Source: Longimicrobium sp.
Lineage (GTDB): Bacteria > Gemmatimonadota > Gemmatimonadetes > Longimicrobiales > Longimicrobiaceae
Assembly: GCF_035474595.1 (NCBI RefSeq)
Contig: NZ_DATIND010000091.1
Coordinates: 62,001-126,000 of the forward strand
DNA: 64,000 nucleotides
Direction of reading: 5' to 3'
Positions 46,669 through 55,501 of the stretch are shown one piece after another (position 1 is the first letter of the stretch; every line of letters starts with the position of its first letter). Below the pieces are notes generated by a model, which saw nothing but the letters and a program-made list of their open reading frames with translations, searched no databases and was not told where the DNA came from. The position numbers and the translations under genes were made by a program.

Positions 46669-48924
46669 GTGCACTCATCCCCGATCCCCGAAATCGAAGT
46701 GGCAGCAGCAAAGCGACGCCCTTCCCGCGGCCGCAGGGCGCGCGGGCGCCCGGTTCTGCGCGGGATGCTGAAAGCCGCGCTGATCGCCGCCGGCATCGGC
46801 TTCGCCGCGGTGGCGGCGGCGCTGGCGTGGATGTGGCCGCGCTGCTCCGGCGGCGGCTGCCCGTCGGTGGCGGCGCTGCGCACCTACACGCCGCCGCAGG
46901 CCACGCAGGTCTTCGACGGCCGCGGCCGCCTGGTGGCCAACCTGGCCCCCGAGCGGCGCTTCGTGGTCCCCCTGAACCGCATCCCCGCGCACGTCTCCGG
47001 CGCCTTCCTGGCGGTCGAGGACAAGCGCTTCTACCGCCATCACGGCGTGGACTGGCGCCGCGCGTTCGGCGCGCTGGCCCGCGACGTCCGCTCGCTGTCG
47101 TGGAAGGAGGGGTTCAGCACGCTGACCATGCAGCTGGCGCGCAACGTCTTTCCCGAGCAGCTGTCGCGGGCCAAGACGGTGCGCCGCAAGCTGGCCGAGG
47201 TGGTGCTGGCGCGGAAGATCGAGGCGTCGTTCTCCAAGGACCAGATCCTGGAGATGTACCTGAACCAGATCTACCTGGGGAACGGGCTGTACGGGGTGCA
47301 GGCAGCCGCGCAAGGGTACTTCGGCAAGGACGCCGGCCACCTCACCAACGCCGAGGCGGCCACGCTGGCCGCGCTCCCCAAGGCGCCCAGCTTCTACGAC
47401 CCCCGCCGCAACCCCGACGCGGCGCGCAGGCGGCGCGACCTGGTGCTGGACCAGATGGCGCACGCCGGGGTGATCGACGCCGGCGAGGCCACGCGCGCGA
47501 AGGCCGAGCCGCTGAAGCTGGCCGCCCCGCGCGAGGCCAGCGGCGCCGCGCCGTACTTCGTGGCCGCCGTCCGCCGCGAGCTGCTGCAGCGCTTCGGGCC
47601 CGAGGCGGAGACGCGGGGATACAAGGTGTACACGACGCTCGATCCCGCGCTGCAGGCCACGGCCGAGCGCGAGCTGGTGCGGCAGGTGGCGGCCGTCGAG
47701 TCGGGGCGGATGGGGCGCTTCCGCCACGTCTCCTGCTCCGCGCGCCCGCCCGCGTATCCCGGCAACTGCCTGCAGGGATTGTTCGTGGCGATGGACCCCG
47801 CGAGCGGCGACGTGCTGGCGCTGGTGGGCGGGCGCGACTACGCGCTGAGCCAGTTCGACCGCGCCACGCAGGCCAGGCGGCAGGCCGGATCGGCCTTCAA
47901 GCCCATCGTCTACGCCGCCGCCATCGCGCAGGGGATCCCCGTCACCACGCCGCTGCTGGGGCCCGACGCCACGGGGCAGCTGGGCGACTACCGCCCCGCG
48001 GACCACGTTTCCGACTCGGTGGACGTGGACCTGCGCGACGCGCTCCGCCTCTCGTCCAACCGCGCCACCGTCGTGCTGGGGAACATGATCGGCGTCACCC
48101 GCGTGGCCGCCGAGGCGAAGGACCTGGGGATCAGCACGCCCGTCCATCCCTATCCGTCGTCGTTCCTCGGCGCGGCCGAGGTGGTGCCGATGGAGCTGGT
48201 GGCGGCGTACTCCGTCTTCGCCAGCGGAGGAACGCTGGTGAAGCCGCGCCTCATCCGCCGGGTGGTGGACGCGGACGGGCAGGAGGTTTACCGGGCCACG
48301 ACCACGCGCCGCTTCGCCCTTTCTCCCGCCGTCTCCTACCTCACCACCTCGCTGCTGCGCGACGTGGTGGACCGCGGCACCGGCAGCGGCGTGCGCGCGG
48401 CGCTCCCGGCCACGATCCCCGCCGCGGGGAAGACGGGGACGACGGACGAGGGCGCCGACGTGTGGTTCATCGGCGTCACGCCCGACATCGTGGCCGGCGT
48501 GTGGATGGGCTTCGACCGGCCGCAGGCGATCCTGGCCGACGCGTCGGGCGGGGGGCTGGCGGCGCCGGTGTGGGGGCGCGTGGTGGCCGACTACTACCGC
48601 CGCCACCCGGCGCCGGTGGCGTGGAGCCCGCCGCCCGACCTGCAGGCGCGCGAGATCGACCGGACGACGGGCAAGCTGGCCACGCCGATGTGCCCGCGCG
48701 AGGACGTGGTGACGGAGTACTTCCTGAGCGGCACGGAGCCCACGGAAAGCTGCCCGGTGCACCTGGACGGCGTGGGCGGCGAGCCCGGCTGGTTCGGGCA
48801 GGCGGTGCAGGCGGTCGGCGGCCTCTTCGGCGGCAGTGGCGACGACGGCCAGCAGGAGCCGCCGCCCGCGCCGCGCGACAAACCGCGGAGCAAGAACTAT
48901 CCGCCCGTCCCCGTGCCGCGGTAA
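46669..48924 (+). CDS. Class A penicillin-binding protein (transglycosylase-transpeptidase)
   Basis: 751 residues. A cytoplasmic basic tail and one membrane helix (about 33-56) precede the glycosyltransferase domain with catalytic Glu117 in AVEDKRFYRHHG, then QLARNVF and EMYLNQIYLGNGLYGV. The transpeptidase domain has Ser408 in SAFK, SSN near 463, and KTG near 588. The tail is Pro-rich and contains a CPREDVV...ESCPVH pair of Cys. GTG 46669 is preferred because the TATATT box at 46629 would leave TTG 46633 upstream of transcription, and GAAGG precedes it. GTG 46699 is another possibility. Confidence 0.93.
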   Translation: MHSSPIPEIEVAAAKRRPSRGRRARGRPVLRGMLKAALIAAGIGFAAVAAALAWMWPRCSGGGCPSVAALRTYTPPQATQVFDGRGRLVANLAPERRFVVPLNRIPAHVSGAFLAVEDKRFYRHHGVDWRRAFGALARDVRSLSWKEGFSTLTMQLARNVFPEQLSRAKTVRRKLAEVVLARKIEASFSKDQILEMYLNQIYLGNGLYGVQAAAQGYFGKDAGHLTNAEAATLAALPKAPSFYDPRRNPDAARRRRDLVLDQMAHAGVIDAGEATRAKAEPLKLAAPREASGAAPYFVAAVRRELLQRFGPEAETRGYKVYTTLDPALQATAERELVRQVAAVESGRMGRFRHVSCSARPPAYPGNCLQGLFVAMDPASGDVLALVGGRDYALSQFDRATQARRQAGSAFKPIVYAAAIAQGIPVTTPLLGPDATGQLGDYRPADHVSDSVDVDLRDALRLSSNRATVVLGNMIGVTRVAAEAKDLGISTPVHPYPSSFLGAAEVVPMELVAAYSVFASGGTLVKPRLIRRVVDADGQEVYRATTTRRFALSPAVSYLTTSLLRDVVDRGTGSGVRAALPATIPAAGKTGTTDEGADVWFIGVTPDIVAGVWMGFDRPQAILADASGGGLAAPVWGRVVADYYRRHPAPVAWSPPPDLQAREIDRTTGKLATPMCPREDVVTEYFLSGTEPTESCPVHLDGVGGEPGWFGQAVQAVGGLFGGSGDDGQQEPPPAPRDKPRSKNYPPVPVPR

Positions 48925-48950
48925 CGAATGGGGGACGGAGATGAAGAACG

Positions 48951-48986
48951 AGGGGCCGCGACCCGGCTGGGTTGCGGCCCCTTTTT
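48951..48986 (+). terminator. Rho-independent terminator after the PBP gene
   Basis: AGGGGCCGC...ACCC pairs with GGGT...GCGGCCCCT, followed by TTTTCTTT. The PBP gene is convergent with trxB. Confidence 0.88.
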
Positions 48987-49010
48987 CTTTCGTCGGGATG
49001 GAGATCGCGC

Positions 49011-50057
49011 CTACTCGCCTTCGCCGAGGCCGATGGAGCTCTCCGCCGTCTCCAGCACGGGCGGCTCGGCCTCGGTGACGCCGTGGTGCGCCATCCAGCG
49101 CTCCGCCTCGAGCGCGGCCATGCACCCCGTCCCAGCGGCGGTGATCGCCTGGCGGTAGTAGTCGTCCATCACGTCGCCCGCGGCGAACACGCCGGGGACC
49201 GATGTCTCCGTGCGCCACGCGTGCGGGAGGCGGACGTAGCCGTTGTGCGTCAGCTCCACCTGGCCCTCGAGGAACGCGGTGTTCGGCGTGTGGCCGATGG
49301 CGACGAACATCCCCCCCACGGGAAAGTCCTCCTCCTCGCCCGTCACCGTGTTGCGCAGGCGCACGGCGGTGATCGCGTCGTCGCCCAGCACGTCCAGCAC
49401 CTGCGTGTTCCAGCGCACCTTGATCTTCTCGTGCGCCAGCACGCGGTCCTGCATCACCTGCGAGGCGCGGAAGCTGTCGCGGCGGTGCACGATCACCACC
49501 TCGCTGGCGAACTTCGTGAGGTAGGTGGCCTCCTCCATCGCCGAGTCGCCGCCGCCGACGACGACGAGGCGCTGATTGCGGAAGGCGGGGAGCGCGCCGT
49601 CGCACACCGCGCAGGCGCTCACGCCGCCACCGGCCTGCGCCAGCCGCTCCTCGTTGTGCAGCCCCAGCCAGTTGGCGCGCGCGCCGGTGGCCACGATCAC
49701 CGCCTGCGCCCGGATCTCCGGCGACCACGAGGGGCGCAGGACGAACGGACGCCGCGAGAAGTCGACCGAGGCGACGTTCTCCATCATGGTGCGCGCGCCG
49801 AAGCGGACCGCCTGGTCCTTCATCCGCTCCATGATCTCCTGCCCGCCCACGCCCTCGGGAAAGCCGGGGAAGTTCTCGATGTCGGTCGTGTACATCAGCT
49901 GGCCGCCGGGGATCATCTCCCGCGAGGGCTCGCCCTCGATGACCAGCGGGTCCAGGTTGGCGCGCGCGGCGTAGATGGCCGCGGTCCACGCGGCCGGCCC
50001 GGAGCCGATGATCACCAGCGTCTCGGCCTTGCTGCTGCTGTTCCCTGCGGAGCTCAT
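49011..50057 (-). CDS. trxB: Thioredoxin reductase
   Basis: 348 residues. FAD motif [13 protein letters not shown] (18-30), the redox-active CAVC (149-152), the NADPH motif [12 protein letters not shown] and the C-terminal [23 protein letters not shown] are all present. It reduces thioredoxin with NADPH. The start is ATG 50057. It is about 30 residues longer than the usual enzyme, mainly by short N- and C-terminal extensions. A TATATT box lies upstream. Confidence 0.95.
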   Translation of the reverse strand: MSSAGNSSSKAETLVIIGSGPAAWTAAIYAARANLDPLVIEGEPSREMIPGGQLMYTTDIENFPGFPEGVGGQEIMERMKDQAVRFGARTMMENVASVDFSRRPFVLRPSWSPEIRAQAVIVATGARANWLGLHNEERLAQAGGGVSACAVCDGALPAFRNQRLVVVGGGDSAMEEATYLTKFASEVVIVHRRDSFRASQVMQDRVLAHEKIKVRWNTQVLDVLGDDAITAVRLRNTVTGEEEDFPVGGMFVAIGHTPNTAFLEGQVELTHNGYVRLPHAWRTETSVPGVFAAGDVMDDYYRQAITAAGTGCMAALEAERWMAHHGVTEAEPPVLETAESSIGLGEGE

Positions 50058-50098
50058 TCCTCTGCGTCTCCCGAGCGATGGGGCGGGTGCGAAGCGTG

Positions 50099-50109
50099 GC
50101 AATATAACC
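50099..50109 (-). promoter_or_regulatory. Candidate -10 region for trxB
   Basis: On the minus strand GGTTATATTGC ends about 40 bp before ATG 50057. It is shared with the PBP promoter candidate. Confidence 0.45.
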
Positions 50110-50272
50110 ATCCGCGCCGGGAGCCTGCCACCGGCGCGGATCTCCGCGTTCAAATGGTTGGATGGATGCGGGTTACTGAATCCGCATCTCCCGATCCCCG
50201 TCTCACCGTCCGTGGCCACCGGATCGGAGGAAACCCCGACGCGCTTCCCACCTGACGTGCTGGACAGGGCTC

Positions 50273-50338
50273 TTCACCGGCGACTGAAGTCGCAGCAACA
50301 ACCACGGGAAGCCTCGCAAACTGCGCGAGGCTGTTCAG
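50273..50338 (+). repeat. REP-like element, copy B
   Basis: TTCACCGGCGACTGAAGTCGC, AGCAACAACCACGGGAAG, then CCTCGC-AAACT-GCGCGAGG. It is nearly the exact complement of copy A at 13922-13984, and a divergent class relative to copies C-F. It lies in the 478-bp gap 50058-50535. Confidence 0.85.
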
Positions 50339-50426
50339 CCCGGAAGCTGGCCCCGGGGTTCAGAGGACGCCTCTCGTTTCATGCTCCCTCGACGCGTGCA
50401 GCGCCCCAGGCTGTTTTGGGAGAGGT

Positions 50427-50481
50427 CGAAAAATCGAGGGGGAGAAGACGGCGGTTTTGTCTTCTCCCCCTCGATTTTTCG
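50427..50481 (-). terminator. Perfect 23-bp hairpin, probable terminator of the ABC exporter gene
   Basis: The arm 50427-50449 (starting CGAAAAATCGAGGGGGAG) has its exact complement at 50459-50481 with a 9-nt loop. A and T runs lie at the stem base on both sides, so it can terminate in either direction. It is 55 bp past the ABC gene stop. Confidence 0.75.
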
Positions 50482-50535
50482 GGTGAGGGCCCCCACCCTG
50501 GGCGACGACCTCACCAGATCCTGGCTACCGGCCCC

Positions 50536-52530
50536 TCAGCCGACGACCGTCGCGGCCGAATCCTCGTCCGCGGGGAGGGTCTCGTTGGAGATGAGCAGGT
50601 CCACCGGGCGGGCGTCGTCTTCGCGGAACTGGTGGGCGTAGAGGCGCGCGTACAGGCCGTTGCGGGCCAGCAGCTCGGTGTGCGTTCCCTCCTCCACGAT
50701 CTCGCCGCCGTCCAGCACCAGCAGCCGGTCCGCGCGCCGCACGGTGGACAGCCGGTGGGCGATGATGAGCGTGCTGCGGCCGCGCAGGAGGTGGTTCAGC
50801 GCGTCCTCGATCAGCGCCTCGCTCTCGTTGTCCAGGCTGCTGGTGGCCTCGTCCAGGATCAGCACCGTGGGGTCCTTCAGGATCGCACGGGCGATGGAGA
50901 TGCGCTGCCGCTGCCCGCCCGACAGCTTGATCCCCCGCTCACCCACGCGCGTGTCGTACCCGTCGGGAAGGAGCTGCACGAACTCGTGCGCGTGCGCCAC
51001 CTTCGCCGCCGCCACGATCTCCTCCGCGCTGGCCTCCGGTCGCCCGTAGCCGATGTTCTCGTGGATGCTGCCGCTGAACAGCAGCGTCTCCTGCGGCACC
51101 AGCCCCACGGCGTTGCGCAGCTCCGCGAGGCGCAGCTCGCGCACGTCGATCCCGTCCACCGACACGCTTCCCTGCTGCACGTCCCAGAAGCGTGGGATGA
51201 TGGCGGCCAGCGTGGTCTTTCCCGCTCCGCTGGGCCCCACCAGCGCCACCGTCTCGCCCGGCTCGATGCGCAGCGACACGCCGCGCAGCACCCACTCGGG
51301 CGTGGCCGCGGCCGCCGGGTCGGACTCGAGCGGCGCGGCGCCCAGCATGCGCAGGAAGGCCATCGCCACCTGCCCGCCGCCCTGGTTCAGCATGGGCAGC
51401 TCGGTGGGCTTCTCGTAGCGGAACCACACGTCGCGGAACTCCACGCCCCCGCGGACGGGGACGGGGAGCGGCTTCGGGTGGTCGGGGTCGCGCAGGTTGG
51501 GGCGCGAGTTCAGGATCTCGAAGACGCGCCCGGCGGCGCCGATCGCCTCCAGGTACATCCCCCACAGCTGCCCGATGCCCCCGACCGCGCCCGCCGCCGA
51601 GCCGGCGTACAGGAGGAAGGAGACCAGCGTTCCCGGCGTGAGCGTGCCCTGCAGCACCATCCGCCCGCCCAGCCACAGCACCAGCACCGAGGCGCTGAAC
51701 ACCGCGAACGAGTTCACGCTGTTGAACAGCCCGCGCGTGACGGCGCGCCGCAGCGCCACCGTGACCGCGTTGTCCATGCGCGAGCGGTAGCGCGCGCGCT
51801 CGAAGTCCTCGCGCGCGAAGCTCTGCACCACGCGGATCTGCGAGAACGCCTCCTCGGCCACCGCGGTGGCCTCGGCCACCTGGTCCATCACCCCCAGCGA
51901 GTTCTTCTTCAGCCGCTCGCCCAGCCACAGCCCGCTCCCCACGACGACGGGGACGACGCCCAGGGTGACGAGGGTGAGGAACGGCTGCATGGTGAAGAGG
52001 ATGATGACCGTGCCCAGCAGCGTGAGCACCGACTGCACCATGGAGGTGACCGCCATGGTGAGCACGCCCTGCAGCATCTGCACGTCGGCGCCCAGGCGGC
52101 TGGTGAGCTCGCCGGTGCGGCGGTCGGCGAAGAACGCCGGCGGCAGGCTCAGCAGGTGCCCGAACAGGTCGCTGCGCAGCTTGGCGATCACCCGCTCGCC
52201 GGTGGCGCTCAGGAGGTAGCTCTGCAGGAAGTTGGCGAGCGCCTGGATGGCCAGCAGCCCGAACAGCTGCAGCGCCACCGAGTTCAGCTGCACCCGGCTG
52301 GCGCGCAGGAACGCGCCGTCGAAGATCTGCCCCACCACGTACGGGAAGGCCAGCCCCAGCAGGGTGCTGGCCAGCAGCATCACGGTGGCGATGGCGAGCG
52401 CCCCCTTGTGCGGGCGGAGGCGCGGAAGGAGCTTGCGCATCTGGCCGCCGCGGAGCTTCTGCCAGAAGGAAAGCTTCGGCGGCGCTTTGGGCGGGACGGA
52501 GGGAAGCACGGGCGACGCGGGAAGTGCCAT
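50536..52530 (-). CDS. ABC exporter half-transporter (MsbA/LmrA-like)
   Basis: 664 residues. Six membrane helices (about 45-330) are fused to an ATPase domain with an A-loop FRYE near 371, Walker A GPSGAGKTT near 430, signature LSGGQRQR near 535 and Walker B VLILDEATSS near 558, and His switch IAHRLST. It should act as a homodimer exporting lipid or drug-like molecules. Between A-loop and Walker A there is an extra segment of about 38 residues (MLNQGGGQVAMAFLRML...) not expected in this family. The start is ATG 52530. Confidence 0.92.
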   Translation of the reverse strand: MALPASPVLPSVPPKAPPKLSFWQKLRGGQMRKLLPRLRPHKGALAIATVMLLASTLLGLAFPYVVGQIFDGAFLRASRVQLNSVALQLFGLLAIQALANFLQSYLLSATGERVIAKLRSDLFGHLLSLPPAFFADRRTGELTSRLGADVQMLQGVLTMAVTSMVQSVLTLLGTVIILFTMQPFLTLVTLGVVPVVVGSGLWLGERLKKNSLGVMDQVAEATAVAEEAFSQIRVVQSFAREDFERARYRSRMDNAVTVALRRAVTRGLFNSVNSFAVFSASVLVLWLGGRMVLQGTLTPGTLVSFLLYAGSAAGAVGGIGQLWGMYLEAIGAAGRVFEILNSRPNLRDPDHPKPLPVPVRGGVEFRDVWFRYEKPTELPMLNQGGGQVAMAFLRMLGAAPLESDPAAAATPEWVLRGVSLRIEPGETVALVGPSGAGKTTLAAIIPRFWDVQQGSVSVDGIDVRELRLAELRNAVGLVPQETLLFSGSIHENIGYGRPEASAEEIVAAAKVAHAHEFVQLLPDGYDTRVGERGIKLSGGQRQRISIARAILKDPTVLILDEATSSLDNESEALIEDALNHLLRGRSTLIIAHRLSTVRRADRLLVLDGGEIVEEGTHTELLARNGLYARLYAHQFREDDARPVDLLISNETLPADEDSAATVVG

Positions 52531-52820
52531 GCGAAAAGGCTCGGGATTTGCGTGTGCAGACTGTGGCGGGCACGGTGCCCGGTTGGGGAAAGATAACCCG
52601 ATCCGCCCGACGCACCAACCCGCGGCACTCCAGCCGCCGGGCGGCCGTCCAGCGATTCGTGACGGCGATGGCGCATAGGGGACGGTCATATTCGTGGATC
52701 GGCCCGAATGGACGCGCAGCACAGGCCGCGAACGGCGGTGAGTGTTGACGGTTCGTCCATTTATTCCCAACTTCGTCGCATTCCGGCGCAGGTTACCACC
52801 CGCGTGTTGAAAGGGAATCC

Positions 52821-53186
52821 ATGGCACAAGGCGAACGTTCGGTGCGGCAGGAGCGCGAGGAGGCGGATGCCGCCACGCTGAGTGAGTTCAAGCCGGTGCG
52901 CGAGGCGCTCTCGCGGAGCGTGGACACGCACGGCCTGCGCTTCACGGCGCGCGAGCTGGGGATGAGCCCCACCGGCCTGCGCGGGCTGATCGACGGCACC
53001 GCGCCGTACGGCAAGACGGTGCGCAAGGCGCGGGGGTGGTTCGCGGGGTTCCTGCAGCGCGAGGGGCAGCTGGACGAGGCCGAGGCCCTGGCACTGCAGG
53101 TGCTGACCAGCGCGCTTCCCGCGGAGCGCCGCGAAGAGGTGGCCAAGGAGATCCGCGACATCGTGAACCGCGCGCGCCGCGGCTGA
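52821..53186 (+). CDS. Small HTH-like hypothetical protein
   Basis: 121 residues. The middle (GLRFTARELGMSPTGLRGLIDGTAPYGKTVRKARGWF, read in parts) resembles a helix-turn-helix of the lambda-repressor type: TARELGMSPTGLRGLIDG. The C-terminus is helical and charged. AAGGGA 5 bp upstream supports ATG 52821. It may be a DNA-binding regulator of unknown target. The 290-bp gap upstream has no clear promoter. Confidence 0.7.
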   Translation: MAQGERSVRQEREEADAATLSEFKPVREALSRSVDTHGLRFTARELGMSPTGLRGLIDGTAPYGKTVRKARGWFAGFLQREGQLDEAEALALQVLTSALPAERREEVAKEIRDIVNRARRG

Positions 53187-53391
53187 TTCCGCGCCCCCTT
53201 TGCACCGCGGTTCCCGGCCCTTCCGCCCACGGCGGGCCGGCAGGCGCCGCAAGACAAGCGAGCGGACGGCGGGCCAGGACCCATCCCCGGCACCCGCCGT
53301 CCGCTCGTGTTCGTATCTGCCCCGATTAGCGTCAGGGCTTCAGCACTCGGGGCTCCCCGTCCGCACGTTCGGCGCGCTCCGGAGGCATCCG
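53187..53391. other. Intergenic region, nothing recognised
   Basis: No gene, RNA or repeat stands out between the HTH gene and the MITE-like element. Short frames are GC-driven. Confidence 0.6.
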
Positions 53392-53580
53392 CGCCGCCCT
53401 CTCCCCGCGCCTTGGAGCGCTCGCCCTCTCCCGTACCGGGCGAGGGGGCTATCCACGCGGTGGCGCATCCTGCGAGCTCTGCTCACTCCCAGGCTTCGGT
53501 CGTGCCGGTGATGCCCGTACAGCTACCTCTCCCGGTACGGGAGAGGTGGACGGCCTCGGCCGGCCGGAGAGGGCGCGAGG
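53392..53580 (+). mobile_element. MITE-like derivative of the DUF559 element (about 189 bp, no gene)
   Basis: It starts with CGCCGCCCTCTCCCCGCGCC like the 34.4-kb copy, has a left palindrome CCCTCTCCCGTACCGGGCGAGGG, about 70 bp of unique DNA, and a right end 53524-53580 close to 37796-37852. It lies upstream of the ars cassette. Confidence 0.8.
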
Positions 53581-53616
53581 CGCCGGACGCGCACTTCCGC
53601 ACTTCTCTCCCGGGTA

Positions 53617-53647
53617 TTGACACATCAACAAAACTAGTTACGTTGAT
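53617..53647 (+). promoter_or_regulatory. Promoter and ArsR-type operator of arsR
   Basis: A perfect -35 TTGACA (53617-53622) is followed after 16 bp by TACGTT (53639-53644). An inverted repeat ATCAAC-N12-GTTGAT (53624-53647) overlaps it. ArsR/SmtB repressors bind such ATCAA/TTGAT dyads, so autoregulation by ArsR is likely. Transcription would begin almost at ATG 53652, implying a leaderless message. Confidence 0.7.
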
Positions 53648-53651
53648 CTCC

Positions 53652-53978
53652 ATGACCACGACGACCGGCGCCGACCTGGCGCGCACCGCCCGCCTGTTCC
53701 ACGCGCTCAGCGACGAGACGCGGCTGGAGATCGTGCGCATGCTGGCGCGCGGGGAGCGCTGCGTGTGCGACCTGACCGGCGAGCTGGACGCGGCGCAGTC
53801 CCGCCTCTCCTTCCACCTGAAGACGCTGAAGGCGGCGGGGGTGGTGAGCGACCGGCGCGCGGGGCGGTGGGTGTACTACTCGCTGGTCCCCGAGGCGCTG
53901 GAGGAGATCTCGGAGACGGCGCTGTCGCTGAAGCCGTCGCCCGAGGCGTGGTCATCGCAGGAGGGGTGCTGCCGCTGA
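53652..53978 (+). CDS. arsR: ArsR/SmtB-family arsenite-responsive repressor
   Basis: 108 residues. Winged helix with the metal-binding motif ERCVCDL (Cys37, Cys39) in the DNA-recognition helix region, SRLSFHLKTLKAAGVV as recognition helix and GRWVYYSL as wing. A CC pair at the C-terminus may be a further As(III) ligand. It represses its own promoter and probably arsM until As(III) binds. It is the first gene of the arsenic cassette. Confidence 0.93.
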   Translation: MTTTTGADLARTARLFHALSDETRLEIVRMLARGERCVCDLTGELDAAQSRLSFHLKTLKAAGVVSDRRAGRWVYYSLVPEALEEISETALSLKPSPEAWSSQEGCCR

Positions 53979-54006
53979 GGGCCGCATCCCCTTTTTTTCA
54001 ATCGAT

Positions 54007-54026
54007 ACATCAACTTTGGTTGATGT
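54007..54026 (+). promoter_or_regulatory. Second ArsR-type operator, upstream of arsM
   Basis: ACATCAAC (54007-54014) and GTTGATGT (54019-54026) form a perfect dyad with a 4-bp loop, 20 bp before ATG 54046. It shares the ATCAAC half site with the arsR operator. A run of T residues just upstream (53992-53998) may end the arsR transcript. Confidence 0.7.
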
Positions 54027-54045
54027 AAACACGGGAGGTGGGGAG

Positions 54046-54939
54046 ATGAGTGGAGCCGAGACGATCCGGGAGACGGTGCGCGAGCGCTACGGGCAGGCCG
54101 CGCTGCGGGTGATGGCGGGTGGCGCGAACGGCTGCTGCGGCGCGGCCGAGGCGTGCTGCGGCGGCGACGACCCGATCACGCGCGACCTGTACGCCGCGGG
54201 CGAGACCGACGGCATTCCCGCCGAGGCGGTGCTGGCGTCGCTCGGGTGCGGCAACCCGACCGCGCTGGCCGAGCTGCACGAGGGCGAGACGGTGCTGGAC
54301 CTGGGCTCCGGCGGCGGCATCGACGTGCTCCTCTCCGCGCGGCGCGTCGGCGCGGCGGGGAAGGCATACGGGCTCGACATGACCGACGAGATGCTGGCCC
54401 TGGCGCGCGAGAACCAGCGCAGGGCCGGCGTGGAGAACGTGGAGTTCGTGAAGGGCCACATCGAGGAGATCCCCCTTCCGGACGATTCGGTGGACGTCAT
54501 CATCTCCAACTGCGTGATCAACCTCTCGGGCGACAAGCGGCGCGTGCTGGCCGAAGCCTTCCGCGTGCTGAAGCCCGGCGGCCGCTTCGCCGTGAGCGAC
54601 GTGATCGTGCGCGGCGAGGTGCCCGCCGAAGTGCGGCGCAGCATGGAATTGTGGGTCGGCTGCGTCGCCGGCGCGCTGGAGGAGGGCGAGTTCCGGACGC
54701 TGCTGCGGGAGGCGGGGTTCGAGGAGGTCGACATCGAGCCCACGCGCGTCTACAGTATCGACGACGCGCGCGCGTTCCTCGAGGGCGCCGGCGTGGACGT
54801 GGATGCCGTCGCCCCCGCGGTGGACGGCCGCGTCGCCAGCGCCTTCGTCCGCGCCCGCAAGCCCGCCGCCGCGCCTGCGCTCGCCGGCGCCGCGCCGGGC
54901 GAGTCGGCCTGCTGCGCGCCGGGGTGCTGCGGCGGGTGA
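54046..54939 (+). CDS. arsM: Arsenite S-adenosylmethionine methyltransferase
   Basis: 297 residues. It methylates As(III) to volatile or less toxic species. The SAM motif VLDLGSGGGIDVLLSA and the conserved Cys residues Cys68 (LASLGCGNP), Cys156 (SNCVINL) and Cys206 (WVGCVAGAL) are present. Extra Cys pairs at the N-terminus (30-31, 37-38) and the C-terminus (CCAPGCC) may also bind arsenic. GGGAGGTGGGGAG precedes ATG 54046. Confidence 0.95.
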   Translation: MSGAETIRETVRERYGQAALRVMAGGANGCCGAAEACCGGDDPITRDLYAAGETDGIPAEAVLASLGCGNPTALAELHEGETVLDLGSGGGIDVLLSARRVGAAGKAYGLDMTDEMLALARENQRRAGVENVEFVKGHIEEIPLPDDSVDVIISNCVINLSGDKRRVLAEAFRVLKPGGRFAVSDVIVRGEVPAEVRRSMELWVGCVAGALEEGEFRTLLREAGFEEVDIEPTRVYSIDDARAFLEGAGVDVDAVAPAVDGRVASAFVRARKPAAAPALAGAAPGESACCAPGCCGG

Positions 54940-54955
54940 ATCGAATGCCCTGGAA

Positions 54956-54991
54956 GGCAGCTGAAGCCGCGGCGATGTGGCTTCAGCTGCC
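54956..54991. repeat. 13-bp perfect hairpin between arsM and arsN2
   Basis: GGCAGCTGAAGCC (54956-54968) pairs with 54979-54991. No T-run follows, so it may stabilise the arsM mRNA end or be a REP relative (it shares GCTGAAGCCGC with copies A and B). Confidence 0.65.
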
Positions 54992-55036
54992 CTTGGGATA
55001 CCGGGGCGTGCGGCATTCTTTCCGGGAGATTCAGGG

Positions 55037-55501
55037 ATGATCGACTACGAGATCCGGCCCGTGCGCGCGGAGGACCGCGATGCCGTCGAGGCGCTGCTGC
55101 GGCGCGCGGAGCTGCCGCCGGACGGGCTCGACGAGCAGTTCGGCGATGCGTACGCCGTCGCCGTGGCGGAGGGGCGCATCGTGGGGGCGGCGGGGGTGGA
55201 GGTGTATGGGGATGCGGGGCTGCTGCGCTCCGTCGCCGTCGATCCGGAGTGGCGGGGGCGCGGCCTCGGTGCGGCGCTCACGCGCGAGCGGCTGGCGTGG
55301 GCGGAGGCGCGCGGGCTGGGAGATGTGTATCTCCTGACCAACACGGCGGCGGACTACTTCCCGAAGCTCGGGTTCGCCCCGGTCGCGCGTGAGAAAGTCC
55401 CCGAGGCGGTGCGCGGGTCGGTGCAGTTCGCCAGCGTCTGTCCCTCGTCCGCGGCGGTGATGGTGCTCAGCCTGGGCGGGGTGCCATGCGCTACGCCCTG
55501 A
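55037..55501 (+). CDS. arsN2: ArsN2-type GNAT acetyltransferase
   Basis: 154 residues. The GNAT fold has the acetyl-CoA loop VDPEWRGRGLGAALTRERLAWA-like sequence (VDPEWRGRGLGAAL) and the family's TNTAADYFPKLGFAPVAREKVPEAV end, which marks ArsN2 proteins in arsenic operons. Its substrate is not settled; the ArsN1 relative acetylates arsenical antimetabolites. It overlaps the next gene by 16 bp. Confidence 0.9.
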   Translation: MIDYEIRPVRAEDRDAVEALLRRAELPPDGLDEQFGDAYAVAVAEGRIVGAAGVEVYGDAGLLRSVAVDPEWRGRGLGAALTRERLAWAEARGLGDVYLLTNTAADYFPKLGFAPVAREKVPEAVRGSVQFASVCPSSAAVMVLSLGGVPCATP

